Shown here: one piece after another, positions 36,676-44,770 of the stretch
Position numbering within the stretch: the first letter of the stretch is position 1
Layout of the letters: each line of letters starts with the position of its first letter
NCBI RefSeq assembly: GCF_000317045.1
Contig: NC_019703.1
Location: 4,410,934-4,474,933, forward strand
From: Geitlerinema sp. PCC 7407
GTDB taxonomy: Bacteria; Cyanobacteriota; Cyanobacteriia; PCC-7407
Length of the DNA stretch: 64,000 bases
Reading direction: 5' to 3'
Notes under the pieces: model-generated
The model's database searches: none
What the model was told of the DNA's origin: nothing
The model's input: only the letters and a program-made list of their open reading frames with translations
Position numbers and translations under genes: made by a program

Positions 36676-38303
36676 GACGGGGCAGCCGCCTCTAGCTTGA
36701 CCACCAGCTTGGCGTTGTACTCTGCCTCAAAGGCACCCTTCTTGTAGTCGAGGCTCCAGAGCTCTAGGGCGCACTCGTCTTCCGGCTGAGTGGCCCGCAG
36801 GTGCAGGGACAGCACGCGAGAGGCCGGGTCAAAGTGACAGGCGATCGCCTCGATCGCGCCGATCTGACGGCGATCGAGGGCTACGGCTAGGCGCAGCAGG
36901 GCGCTGAGCTGCTCCACCACGCGGCGATACTTCTTGCTGGCCAGATTGCGATAGTTCTCGTGCTTCTTTTTGGGCGAACTTTTGCGGTGATAGCGGGCTA
37001 GATTCGCCACCGTCTCGATCTCCGTTTCGGTGTAGCCCAGCAGGTCGCCGTTGCGAATCAGGTAGTAGGAGTGCTTGTGGTGGGCGTCGTGGCTGATGTG
37101 GTGCCCGCAGTTGTGCAAAATGGCGGCGGCCCAGAGCAGCTCTCGCTCCTCCGGTCCCCACTCGTGGAGCACATTGCGCGTCTGGTCAAACAGGCTGAGG
37201 GCAAAGCTCGCCACCCGCTTGCTGTGCTCAAGATTCACGTCGTACTTGCGAGCCGCCTTGAGCACGCTGCGCTGGCGCACCGAGCCCTGGTAGCGCAGGC
37301 GATCTTCGATCAGGCCGTGGGTGATCATCCAGTCGACAATCACGCCCTCCCGCAGCGATCGCTCGCACACCGTGATAGTTTCGAGCCCCAGCAAGCTCAT
37401 CGCCTCCTGGAGAATCAGCGCCCCCGCCACGATGATTTCAGCTCGCCGCTCCGACATGCCGGGAATGGCCTGACGCTGCTCATAGTTGAGCTTGCGCAGG
37501 CGGTTGAGCATTTCGCGCAGATCCCGCAGGCTGAACTGGTAGCCATTGAGGGGGTCGGGCACGACGCCCAGGGTATCGCGGGCGTGAATCATCGCCAGGG
37601 CTTCAATGGTGCCCGAGGTGCCCACCAGGCGGGGCTGCTCACCCAGCTTGATGTGGGCCAAAAGCTCGTCGGTGGGCCGCTCCAGCATCCCGCGAACGTA
37701 GGCCTGGAGATACTGAAACTCGGGGGCAGCGATCGGATCGGTGGTGACAAATTCGGTGGTGAGGCGCACCGCACCGATCTTGGTGCTGCTGAGGGTGCGG
37801 GACTCGTGGCCGTCCCCGAGGATCAGCTCCGTGGAGCCGCCGCCAATGTCGATCATGACGTGGGGCTGGTGATTGAACTCCATGCCCGACAGGACGCCCA
37901 GATAAATCCGGCGCGCTTCCTCAGGCCCCGAAATCAGGTTGATGGCCAAATCGAGCTCGGTCTTGATCTGGCGTAGAAAGTCTCGCCCGTTGGGCGCTTC
38001 TCGCACCGCGCTCGTGGCCACCGCGACGATCTGCTCTGCATTGAGGCTTTTGGCAATTTCTTGGCAGCGGCGCAGCGCGATCGTCGCCCGCTCCATGGCT
38101 TCGGGGGTGAGGTTGCCAGTGTCGGGGCAGCGATCGCCCAGGCGCACCGTGTCCTTGGCCCGCGTAATAATCGAAAAACTGGGCAAGTCCGGCAAAATCC
38201 GCACCACCACCATATGGATGGAGTTGGTGCCGACGTCGATGGCCGCGAGAATGCGATCGGACGGAGGCTGCTGATCCGCAGACTGAGAAACTGAGTGAAC
38301 CAT
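36672..38303 (-). CDS. ppx: Ppx/GppA phosphatase with C-terminal HD-like domain
   Basis: This 543-aa enzyme probably degrades polyphosphate or pppGpp. The actin-fold N-terminal half contains AAIDVGTNSIHMVVVRI (near residue 20), VATSAVREAPNG, HVMIDIGGGSTELILGD (catalytic region) and LVGTSGTIEALAMI. The C-terminal half resembles an HD domain, with LWAAAILHNCGHHISHDAHH (near 390) and LLRLAVALDRRQ. The size fits two-domain Ppx. The ATG at 38303 (MVHSVSQSADQQP) is chosen as the conserved start; one at 38369 adds 22 doubtful residues. Neither has a strong ribosome site. Confidence 0.93.
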   Translation of the reverse strand: MVHSVSQSADQQPPSDRILAAIDVGTNSIHMVVVRILPDLPSFSIITRAKDTVRLGDRCPDTGNLTPEAMERATIALRRCQEIAKSLNAEQIVAVATSAVREAPNGRDFLRQIKTELDLAINLISGPEEARRIYLGVLSGMEFNHQPHVMIDIGGGSTELILGDGHESRTLSSTKIGAVRLTTEFVTTDPIAAPEFQYLQAYVRGMLERPTDELLAHIKLGEQPRLVGTSGTIEALAMIHARDTLGVVPDPLNGYQFSLRDLREMLNRLRKLNYEQRQAIPGMSERRAEIIVAGALILQEAMSLLGLETITVCERSLREGVIVDWMITHGLIEDRLRYQGSVRQRSVLKAARKYDVNLEHSKRVASFALSLFDQTRNVLHEWGPEERELLWAAAILHNCGHHISHDAHHKHSYYLIRNGDLLGYTETEIETVANLARYHRKSSPKKKHENYRNLASKKYRRVVEQLSALLRLAVALDRRQIGAIEAIACHFDPASRVLSLHLRATQPEDECALELWSLDYKKGAFEAEYNAKLVVKLEAAAPS

Positions 38304-38597
38304 AAAACTTTTTTTGGCGCGCAATTGCTGTGGTGGCTTCCCACCGATGCGGCTTTGCAGCAGGGTCATCGCGATCGCGCAAAAGGCGACGGGCGATGCA
38401 GTTGCGGACTTCTAGCAGATCTACCGTATCCCCGGCTGACCTCTTCACCACCGCAGGGCAAGTTGCTCTCATCTTACCGCGAGGCCGCAGCCCTACCGGG
38501 TCACAGAGAACAATGTATTGCCAGATACACCATACCTGATGGTGAAATTCCTCTGGCAACCTGATCAAAGCCGCGAAGCCGCGATCGCCACCCCGGT

Positions 38598-39710
38598 CTA
38601 GCTCAGCAGCACCAAATTGTCCCGGTGGACGACCGTTTCGGGGCACTCAGCCCCCAAAATCGCCGAAATTTCCTCAGAGCGACGCCCCAGGATCTTTTGG
38701 AGATCGGTGCTGGCATAGTTGACGAGGCCGCGGGCGATTTCTTTGCCGGAGCGATCGCACAGCTGCACCGCATCCTGGGCCTGAAACTCCCCTTCGATTT
38801 CGACGATGCCCGCCGCCAGCAGCGACTTTCCGGCTTCGGCGATCGCCGCCACCGCGCCCCCGTCCAGGTACAGCTTGCCCGCCGAAATCAGGCCGTGGGC
38901 AATCCAGCGCTTGCGGGCGTTGACTGGCTGGGGCTGGGGCGCAAACTGGGTGCCCAGCGCCTCTCCCTGCAAAATTTTCACGATGTTTTGGGGCGTTTTG
39001 CCCTCGGTGATCACTGTGCGAATGCCCGCGCTGGTGGCGATCTGGGCCGCCGTAATCTTGGTGACCATGCCGCCCGTGCCCCAGGCCGAACCGCGATCGC
39101 CCGTCTGCACCTGCAGTTCGTGCAGCTCCTCCATCCGCGTCACCAGCGTGATGGGCTGCGCATCCGGAAAGCGCCGCGGATCCGCCGAATACAGCCGGTC
39201 CACATCCGTCAGCAAAAACAGCCAGTCCGCCTCGATCAGGCTCGCCACCAGGGCCGAGAGGGTGTCGTTGTCGCCAAACTTCAGCTCGTCGACCGCCACG
39301 GTGTCATTTTCATTCACCACCGGAATGACGCCCAGATTGAGCAGCTCCCGAAAGGTTTGGTAGGCGTTCACGTAGCGGCTGCGCTGGGCCAAGTCCCCCC
39401 GCGTCAGCAAGACCTGGGCAATGGGCTGCTGCAAGGTCGTAAAGAGGTCGTCATAGACGCGCATCAGGCGTCCCTGGCCCACCGCCGCCACCGCCTGCTT
39501 GAGGGCGATCGCCCGCGGCCGCTCCACCAGTCCCAGCCGCGCGCAGCCGACGCCCACTGCCCCCGACGACACCAGCACCACCCGGTGCCCCTCGCGCCGC
39601 AAAGCGCTCAGGACCTCAACCACGCCCGCGATGGTGGACAGGGCCAGCTCACCCGTTTCAGGGCGAGTGAGGCTAGACGTACCGATTTTGACGACAAGAG
39701 TTTGGGACAT
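38598..39710 (-). CDS. proB: glutamate 5-kinase
   Basis: ProB phosphorylates glutamate as the first, feedback-controlled step of proline synthesis. The 370-aa protein has the amino acid kinase domain: [20 protein letters not shown] at residue 4, [38 protein letters not shown] (glutamate site) and the ATP-site motifs [13 protein letters not shown] and [18 protein letters not shown]-terminal PUA domain (about 280-365) follows, typical of bacterial ProB. An upstream in-frame extension is ignored because [13 protein letters not shown] is the usual start. proA is not nearby. Confidence 0.96.
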   Translation of the reverse strand: MSQTLVVKIGTSSLTRPETGELALSTIAGVVEVLSALRREGHRVVLVSSGAVGVGCARLGLVERPRAIALKQAVAAVGQGRLMRVYDDLFTTLQQPIAQVLLTRGDLAQRSRYVNAYQTFRELLNLGVIPVVNENDTVAVDELKFGDNDTLSALVASLIEADWLFLLTDVDRLYSADPRRFPDAQPITLVTRMEELHELQVQTGDRGSAWGTGGMVTKITAAQIATSAGIRTVITEGKTPQNIVKILQGEALGTQFAPQPQPVNARKRWIAHGLISAGKLYLDGGAVAAIAEAGKSLLAAGIVEIEGEFQAQDAVQLCDRSGKEIARGLVNYASTDLQKILGRRSEEISAILGAECPETVVHRDNLVLLS

Positions 39711-40094
39711 AGAAAAACCACGCCAGGACCAACAAAAATCAGCGCAATGGCGTGCAAAAACGGCCACGCAGAGGAGATTTTAGCGGAATCAGCCGGACCC
39801 CTCACGCCCAAAATTTCGGATTTGGCGACTGACTCTAGCGCGTTCATTTTAGGGGCGATCGCGCAATGGGCGCCCAGCCCCAGTCCCAAAATGGCTGAAG
39901 CGGAGCAACTGGCTAAATAAAGCTGCCAGAGCTCCGCTCCAAATATAGTCAAAGATTTATGCTGTAGGCCTTTATAGTAGCTGGCCTTTATTGAACTTGA
40001 TTACGAGATTATCAGAAGTATTACGGAGAAGGGGTTAACGTAATTTTTTCTTTATAACTCGTGTCATCCCTTTACAATCGGCATTTCCAGCACT
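39711..40094. other. 384-bp intergenic region between yqeG and proB
   Basis: Both flanking genes are on the minus strand, so this holds the 3' end of yqeG and the promoter of proB. From about 39940 to 40080 the DNA is AT-rich (for example TAATTTTTTCTTTATAAC near 40040), unlike the surroundings. No hairpin with a T run was identified. No gene-like frame was seen. Confidence 0.35.
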
Positions 40095-40658
40095 TCAGGT
40101 CTCTGCTTCAGAGGCCTCGGAGGAAGGCGTGCGTTCGGGGTCAAGCTTTAGGGTCGCGCCCATCCTTTGGGACACCCACACCTCAAAGGAGCGCAGCGGA
40201 TACTTGCTGGCGACCTCGCCCGGCGACACCATGGGATCGACCAAAACGGTGAACATGCCCAGACGGTTGCCCGCCAGCACATCGGTAAAGAGGCGATCGC
40301 CCACCATGGCCACCCGCTCCGCCGGCAGTCCCATGGCGTTCACCGCCTGCCGCAGCTTGCGGCGCGACGGCTTCACAGCACCAATCAGGTAAGGCAAATC
40401 CAGCGCATGGGCAATGCCGCCAATGCGGCTATCGCTGACATTGTTGCTCACCAGCCAGATCGACACGACATCGCGCGTCTGCTGGACCCAGGTGTAGAGC
40501 GCATCGGAAACAGAGGTCGTTTTGATCGGCACCAGCGTCTCGTCGACATCCAGCACCAGCCCCTCAATGTGATGCTGTTTCAAGATGTCGGGTGTGAGGT
40601 GCAAGATCGGTCCCCCAAGCACTAAATCAGGCTGTAGAAGCGTCGCCCAAGACATCAT
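40095..40658 (-). CDS. YqeG-family HAD phosphatase
   Basis: This is a 187-aa haloacid-dehalogenase-like protein of the YqeG IIIA family. HAD motif I is LVLDVDETLVPI near residue 35, motif II is WLVSNNVSD, the lysine is in AVKPSRRKLRQA, and motif III/IV is VAMVGDRLFTDVLAGNRLGM. The nucleophile Asp and the following Asp are intact. The family is conserved in cyanobacteria and firmicutes. Its substrate is undefined, although related plant and yeast proteins act on phosphatidylglycerol phosphate. A long inverted repeat (40701-40739) lies just upstream. Confidence 0.92.
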   Translation of the reverse strand: MMSWATLLQPDLVLGGPILHLTPDILKQHHIEGLVLDVDETLVPIKTTSVSDALYTWVQQTRDVVSIWLVSNNVSDSRIGGIAHALDLPYLIGAVKPSRRKLRQAVNAMGLPAERVAMVGDRLFTDVLAGNRLGMFTVLVDPMVSPGEVASKYPLRSFEVWVSQRMGATLKLDPERTPSSEASEAET

Positions 40659-40700
40659 GATTGCAGCTCACAGAAAACATTAAGGTGGTCAGCTCATGTC

Positions 40701-40739
40701 AGAAACTACCATAATTCCCAGCGGTTAACGGTAGTTTCT
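40701..40739. repeat. 10-bp inverted repeat upstream of yqeG
   Basis: AGAAACTACC (40701-40710) and its exact reverse complement GGTAGTTTCT (40730-40739) are separated by 19 bp containing GGTTAAC. It lies 43 bp before the yqeG start and 165 bp past the mltG stop, both on the minus strand. It may be a protein-binding site for yqeG or a transcript hairpin for mltG. It has no T run. Confidence 0.5.
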
Positions 40740-40903
40740 AAACCCGACATCAGGAGCGATCGCCCCTCTGGAACGCTGGCTCAGCTTGCCCATGGTTCCT
40801 GGCTTTGGGGGCCGGGAAAGAGAGCGATCGCCCTCTTCCCACCGCAATTCTAGGCAGATCGCCGTTTTTTTCAGCAGGCCCCAGCCAGTTTTTTGGCGGA
40901 GAG

Positions 40904-42103
40904 TTAGAGGGCAGGGCTGGCGGCGGGAGAGGGGCTAACTGGGGACTCCGTCGCGGCGGGGGGACTCGCGGGGGTTGCCGTCGGCTCAGGACTAGGCGCA
41001 GCGGGCGATCGCAGGGCATCTTGCTGATCGCGAATCGTCGCCTGGGCCGCTTCGTGCTCCTCCAGGGTCTTGCTAAAAACATGGGTCCCATCATAGCGAG
41101 CCACGAAGTACAGATACTCCGTAGATTCCGGCCGCAAAACCGCCTCCAGACTCGCTTGGCCGGGACTGGCAATCGGCGTCGGCGGCAGGCCCACGTTGAT
41201 GTAGGTGTTGTAGGGCGTGGGGGTGTTCACCTGGGCCAGGGTCAAGGGCTGGTCCGGGGTTTGGGTCACGTTGAGGCCGTACTCCACCGTGGGGTCGGCC
41301 CCCAGGGGCATGTCCTGCTTGAGGCGCTGCACAAACACCCCGGCAATGGTGCCCCGCTCCGACGGGATGACCGCCTCTTTTTCGACAATGCTGCTGAGGG
41401 TCACCCACTCGAGCAGGCTAAATTCGGTTTGACCCCGGGACTGCTCATAGAGCGGCAGAGCCACCTGGGCAAAGCGATCGAGCATTTGTCGAACAATCTC
41501 CTCTGGCGTGGGGGTCTCGCTGGAGATTTCGTAGGTGTCGGGATACAAAAAGCCTTCTAGGTAGGGCAGGTCCGGGGGCAGCCATGGGTAAGCGTTGCGA
41601 TCGACCTGGCTGGCGGCCTGCAAAAATTCTTCGGCGGTGAACCAGTCCTGGGACTCGAAGTAGGCCGCCATCTGGCGCATCGACCAGCCCTCAGGCACCG
41701 TAAAGCGCCGCTGCACAACATCGCCCTGCAAAATCTGATCGGCGATCGCCTGGAGGGGCTGAGCTGGCGAGAGCTCGTAGGTCCCCGCCTGGAAATTGGG
41801 GCCTTGGACCGTCGGCAGCACCTTGCTCTGGAGAGTCAGCCAGCGCGTCCAGACATCCCAGGCATCGGCTGAGCGAATAATGCCGGCTGCCGCCAAATCT
41901 TGGCCAATTTGCTGAGCCGGGGTTCCCGGCGGAATCTTGATTTGCACGGCTGGCACTTTGTCCGCCATCTCCGGCGTCGTGGCCACCACGGGCGCACTGG
42001 CCCAGCTCCACCAGGACCAGCCTTGCCACCCCGCCACTCCCAGGGCCGCCGGCAAGATCGCCAGGTAGAAAAACCAGCGCGAAAAACGTTGAATTGGCTT
42101 CAT
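40904..42103 (-). CDS. mltG: endolytic murein transglycosylase MltG
   Basis: This 399-aa inner-membrane enzyme cuts nascent peptidoglycan glycan strands. An N-terminal anchor (FFYLAILPAALGVAGWQGW) is followed by a LysM-like region (VQIKIPPGTPAQQIGQDLAA) and then the YceG domain. Key features are YLEGFLYPDTYEI, LLEWVTLSSIVEKEA with the catalytic Glu, LGADPTVEYGL, and YNTYINVGLPPTPIASPG. YFVARYDGTHVFSKTLEEHE is the expected end. An extra Pro/Ala/Ser-rich tail of about 40 residues follows and is probably disordered. It lies upstream of yqeG on the same strand, 245 bp away. Confidence 0.95.
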   Translation of the reverse strand: MKPIQRFSRWFFYLAILPAALGVAGWQGWSWWSWASAPVVATTPEMADKVPAVQIKIPPGTPAQQIGQDLAAAGIIRSADAWDVWTRWLTLQSKVLPTVQGPNFQAGTYELSPAQPLQAIADQILQGDVVQRRFTVPEGWSMRQMAAYFESQDWFTAEEFLQAASQVDRNAYPWLPPDLPYLEGFLYPDTYEISSETPTPEEIVRQMLDRFAQVALPLYEQSRGQTEFSLLEWVTLSSIVEKEAVIPSERGTIAGVFVQRLKQDMPLGADPTVEYGLNVTQTPDQPLTLAQVNTPTPYNTYINVGLPPTPIASPGQASLEAVLRPESTEYLYFVARYDGTHVFSKTLEEHEAAQATIRDQQDALRSPAAPSPEPTATPASPPAATESPVSPSPAASPAL

Positions 42104-42258
42104 ACACGATGCAGCATAGCGCTTGCAGGAATGTCGTCAGCAGCCCAGCACCCCGGAGCCCGCCCAGGGACCTTTGCATTCCCCAGCCGCAGGGCACTGG
42201 AGGCATTCATCACTGTTTGGCGGGCTCTGATCAAAGATTTCTGATCAACTATTTCGGT

Positions 42259-42294
42259 GGGGATAGAGGGGGGCGATCGCCCCCCTCTATCCCC
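42259..42294. terminator. 36-bp perfect palindrome centred on HIP1
   Basis: The arms of 18 bp (GGGGATAGAGGGGGGCGA and its complement) meet without a spacer, with GCGATCGC at the centre. The element lies 9 nt past the stop codon of the minus-strand DUF3727 gene and 156 nt before mltG starts. It is a likely transcript end or processing hairpin. No T run follows on the minus strand. Confidence 0.65.
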
Positions 42295-42303
42295 AATCCG
42301 GGC

Positions 42304-42855
42304 CTAGTCTAATTCCTCGTAGAACAGCTCATCCTCTATCGCAGGGAGAATTGGCTCCAGTTTTTTCAGCTCTTCATCCGAAAGAAGCTGAGGCTCGCCA
42401 TTCTCGTCAAGGCGGGTCAAGATGAGGTAGGGATCGAGGGGCGCATAGATAGCGTACTCTTGCTCCTCGTGATAGAAAGTCGCCAGAAGCTGAAGCTCTT
42501 CGTAGCCTTCCTCTTCGTCGTCTTCGTCTACCAGGTCATCTTCTTCGTCGGTGTCTGGCAGTTCGCCCTCCACCGTCAGCGTCACAGCGCTCCGCTTGAG
42601 CGTGAGATTGAGCTCACCCAGCACGGCTTTGGCCGTCGCGAAAATGGCGTCGATTTCGTCATCTTCAGAGACGAGGGTCGGCTCGGACTCTTCCTCGTCT
42701 GCATCTTCATCCCACGCAAAGATTTCGACGGGCGAGTCTGCTGGCATCAAGAGTAGGTACTCTTCGCCTTCAACCTCAATCGTCCGCTCGATGTAGCAGA
42801 GAAGCGATCGCCCCGCTTCATCGTTCAGTGTAATCGTGGGGGCATCCATACCCAT
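42304..42855 (-). CDS. DUF3727-type acidic protein
   Basis: This is a 183-aa very acidic soluble protein. Residues 1-55 resemble a small beta domain (ITLNDEAGRSLLCYIERTIE, EEYLLLMPADSPVEIFAWDE). A run of Asp/Glu lies near 102-117 (DEEDDLVDEDDEEEG). The C-terminal part is YEELQLLATFYHEEQEYAIY ... LDPYLILTRLDENGEPQLLS, which I recognise as the DUF3727/DUF1292-like pattern of cyanobacteria and plastids. Its function is unknown. It starts 9 nt after ruvX and belongs to the same operon. Confidence 0.82.
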   Translation of the reverse strand: MGMDAPTITLNDEAGRSLLCYIERTIEVEGEEYLLLMPADSPVEIFAWDEDADEEESEPTLVSEDDEIDAIFATAKAVLGELNLTLKRSAVTLTVEGELPDTDEEDDLVDEDDEEEGYEELQLLATFYHEEQEYAIYAPLDPYLILTRLDENGEPQLLSDEELKKLEPILPAIEDELFYEELD

Positions 42856-42864
42856 AAGCTGTCT

Positions 42865-43353
42865 CTAGTATTCCTGTGCTGTTGCGTGAGTCGTAGGATC
42901 TGTTGGCGTAGTTTCCAAAAGAACACTACGACCTGACGACCGACGCTCGTCCAACCATTGTTGCAGAATTATTGCCGCTGCTTTGCGATCGATCAAGCCT
43001 TTATTGCGGGAGGGCGATCGATTTTCGGCCAGCAGGAGCTGCTCAGCCTGAAACGATGTCAGGCGCTCATCAACAAATTCCACCGGCAAATCGAGGGCCT
43101 GGGAGGCGCGCTGAGCAAATCTTTGCACCTGGCGGGCTTGGGAGCCGAGGCTGCCGTCCATAGAGTAGGGCAGGCCGACCACCAGGAGCTGGACTTGGCG
43201 CTCTTGGGCGATCGCCCGCAGCTGCTCCATGTCTTGGACAAAGGATTTGCGCTCCAGGGTCATCAGCCCCGTCGCAATCAGCCCCGTGCCGTCACAGCCC
43301 GCAATCCCAATCCGCTTGCGCCCCACATCCAGGCCCAACACCGAAATCCGCAT
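42865..43353 (-). CDS. ruvX: Holliday junction resolvase-like RuvX (YqgF)
   Basis: This 162-aa RNase H-fold nuclease is implicated in 16S rRNA 5' maturation and junction processing. It starts MRISVLGLDVGRKRIGIAGC, with the first catalytic Asp in GLDVG. LLVVGLPYSMDGSLGSQA, VEFVDERLTSFQAE (Glu) and LIDRKAAAIILQQWLD (last Asp) complete the site. The length fits the family, with a 20-residue polar tail. It is the middle gene of the GNAT-ruvX-DUF3727 operon (gaps of 9 nt on both sides). Confidence 0.95.
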   Translation of the reverse strand: MRISVLGLDVGRKRIGIAGCDGTGLIATGLMTLERKSFVQDMEQLRAIAQERQVQLLVVGLPYSMDGSLGSQARQVQRFAQRASQALDLPVEFVDERLTSFQAEQLLLAENRSPSRNKGLIDRKAAAIILQQWLDERRSSGRSVLLETTPTDPTTHATAQEY

Positions 43354-43362
43354 GCCTCTTGC

Positions 43363-44592
43363 CTAGGCCTCCGTCGCCGAATCATCGGACCGGCTGCCGT
43401 TGTTCTCGGGCGTCCCCGCACCGCCAGACTTCGGCGCTCCTTTCCCCTTTTGGCCGTTGGCTTCCAGGTAGTTGGGGCTCATGGGCGGAATCATGGAAAT
43501 GCGGCCCGGGACCGGCTTGCGGGCGGGCTGAAATCCCTGCAAAACCTCCGACAGCTGCAGCCCTTCGAGGGCCGAGGGCTTGAGCTCGCGCAGCTTGTGC
43601 CACACCGAGCGAGACATCATCAGGGTGTGCTCTTGGCGCGTCGCGCCGATCTGCTCGAGGTACTCTTCGCGCTCGGGCTGGTAGTCCGCCGAGGCCAGCC
43701 GCAGGGTCTGGGGCGGCAGCTCTTGGGCGATTCGGGCCATCTGAGCCAGCATCTCGGGGTAGAGCCAGGTGTAGGCCGGGTGCACCGTCAGCTGGGCAGA
43801 GTGGGGGCGAGAGCCGTCGCGGCACAGCTGCACTTGAAAGTAGCCGATGGCCGCCTTGCGCTGGGGCTCGAAAACATAGCCGCTGACCACTTCGACGCGG
43901 TTGAACCACTGGCGCAGGCCCTCGACTACGGCGCTAAACAGGCTGGTTTTGAAGTCGGTGATGTGGCGATCGAAGACTTGACGCACCAGGGGCGGCATGG
44001 CGACGGTATCTAGCTGATACAGCAGCTGGGCGTCGGCATTGCTGACGGGCAGCAGGTTGGGCAGGTCGGGCTCTCGCACCGCCAGATCCCGCAGCAGCTC
44101 TGGGGCGATCGCCCAGTAGGTGAGCTGAGCGAGGGGCTGGAAGCCGTTCTGGCGATAGAGGGCCAAAGACCCTTTGTCATTCACGTCCACCTCGAGCAGC
44201 CACGTGCGGGCTTCCCACACCGACTCCAGGCAAAAACGCAGCAGCTGCGACCCGACGCCCTGGGTCATCTCCCCGGGCTCGGTCGCCACCCGATCCACCC
44301 GCCACGTGCTGTGGGTGCGGTTGAAGGGCGAAATTTGAATCATGCCCAGCACCTTGCCAGCCTGCTCCGCCACGTGGGTGCAGAAGTAGTAGCGCAAGGG
44401 GTTGGGAAAAAGGCTCAAAAACTTCAGCAGCCCGTACCATTGGCGCACCTGAGCCAGCTGATGCGCAGTCCCCTGGGAACGGTGATTAGCATCCTGCTCA
44501 GCGTCCGTGAGGCAAAGCTGCTCGATCGCGTCCAAATCTCGATGCTGGAAGGCACGGATCACGAGGTTCGCGGTGCGGGTAAAAGCATTCAT
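43363..44592 (-). CDS. GNAT-family N-acetyltransferase, large form
   Basis: This is a 409-aa protein with an acetyltransferase domain near residues 10-190. It begins LVIRAFQHRDLDAIEQL. RVDRVATEPGEMTQGVGSQL is the acetyl-CoA pyrophosphate loop (here G-x-G-S), and WLLEVDVNDKGSLALYRQNG is the usual last strand. A second domain of about 200 residues (VEVVSGYVFEPQRKAAIGYF, HTLMMSRSVWHKLRELKPSAL) could be a degenerate second GNAT fold. The polar tail is low-complexity. The ATG at 44592 gives the family-like start. It leads the operon with ruvX. The substrate is unknown. Confidence 0.85.
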   Translation of the reverse strand: MNAFTRTANLVIRAFQHRDLDAIEQLCLTDAEQDANHRSQGTAHQLAQVRQWYGLLKFLSLFPNPLRYYFCTHVAEQAGKVLGMIQISPFNRTHSTWRVDRVATEPGEMTQGVGSQLLRFCLESVWEARTWLLEVDVNDKGSLALYRQNGFQPLAQLTYWAIAPELLRDLAVREPDLPNLLPVSNADAQLLYQLDTVAMPPLVRQVFDRHITDFKTSLFSAVVEGLRQWFNRVEVVSGYVFEPQRKAAIGYFQVQLCRDGSRPHSAQLTVHPAYTWLYPEMLAQMARIAQELPPQTLRLASADYQPEREEYLEQIGATRQEHTLMMSRSVWHKLRELKPSALEGLQLSEVLQGFQPARKPVPGRISMIPPMSPNYLEANGQKGKGAPKSGGAGTPENNGSRSDDSATEA

Positions 44593-44746
44593 GCTGGATA
44601 GGGCTGCAACAGCGCCAATGAAGAGAGGGCTTCGAAGGTCAGCCCCCAAGAAGGGACTACTAATGATGATAGCGCTTGCCCTGGAGAGGGGCTTGCATAG
44701 CTGGAAACCTTTGGTTTCTCAGAGCCTCAGGCCCCGCGGCGGGCAG

Positions 44747-44770
44747 CGCTAGGGGCGATCGCCCCTAGCG
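44747..44770. terminator. 24-bp HIP1-centred palindrome overlapping a stop codon
   Basis: CGCTAGGGGCGA is followed by its exact reverse complement. The minus-strand stop codon of the F420-ligase-like gene (44765-44767) lies inside the right arm. The hairpin would form at the mRNA end. It lacks a T run on the minus strand. Confidence 0.5.
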
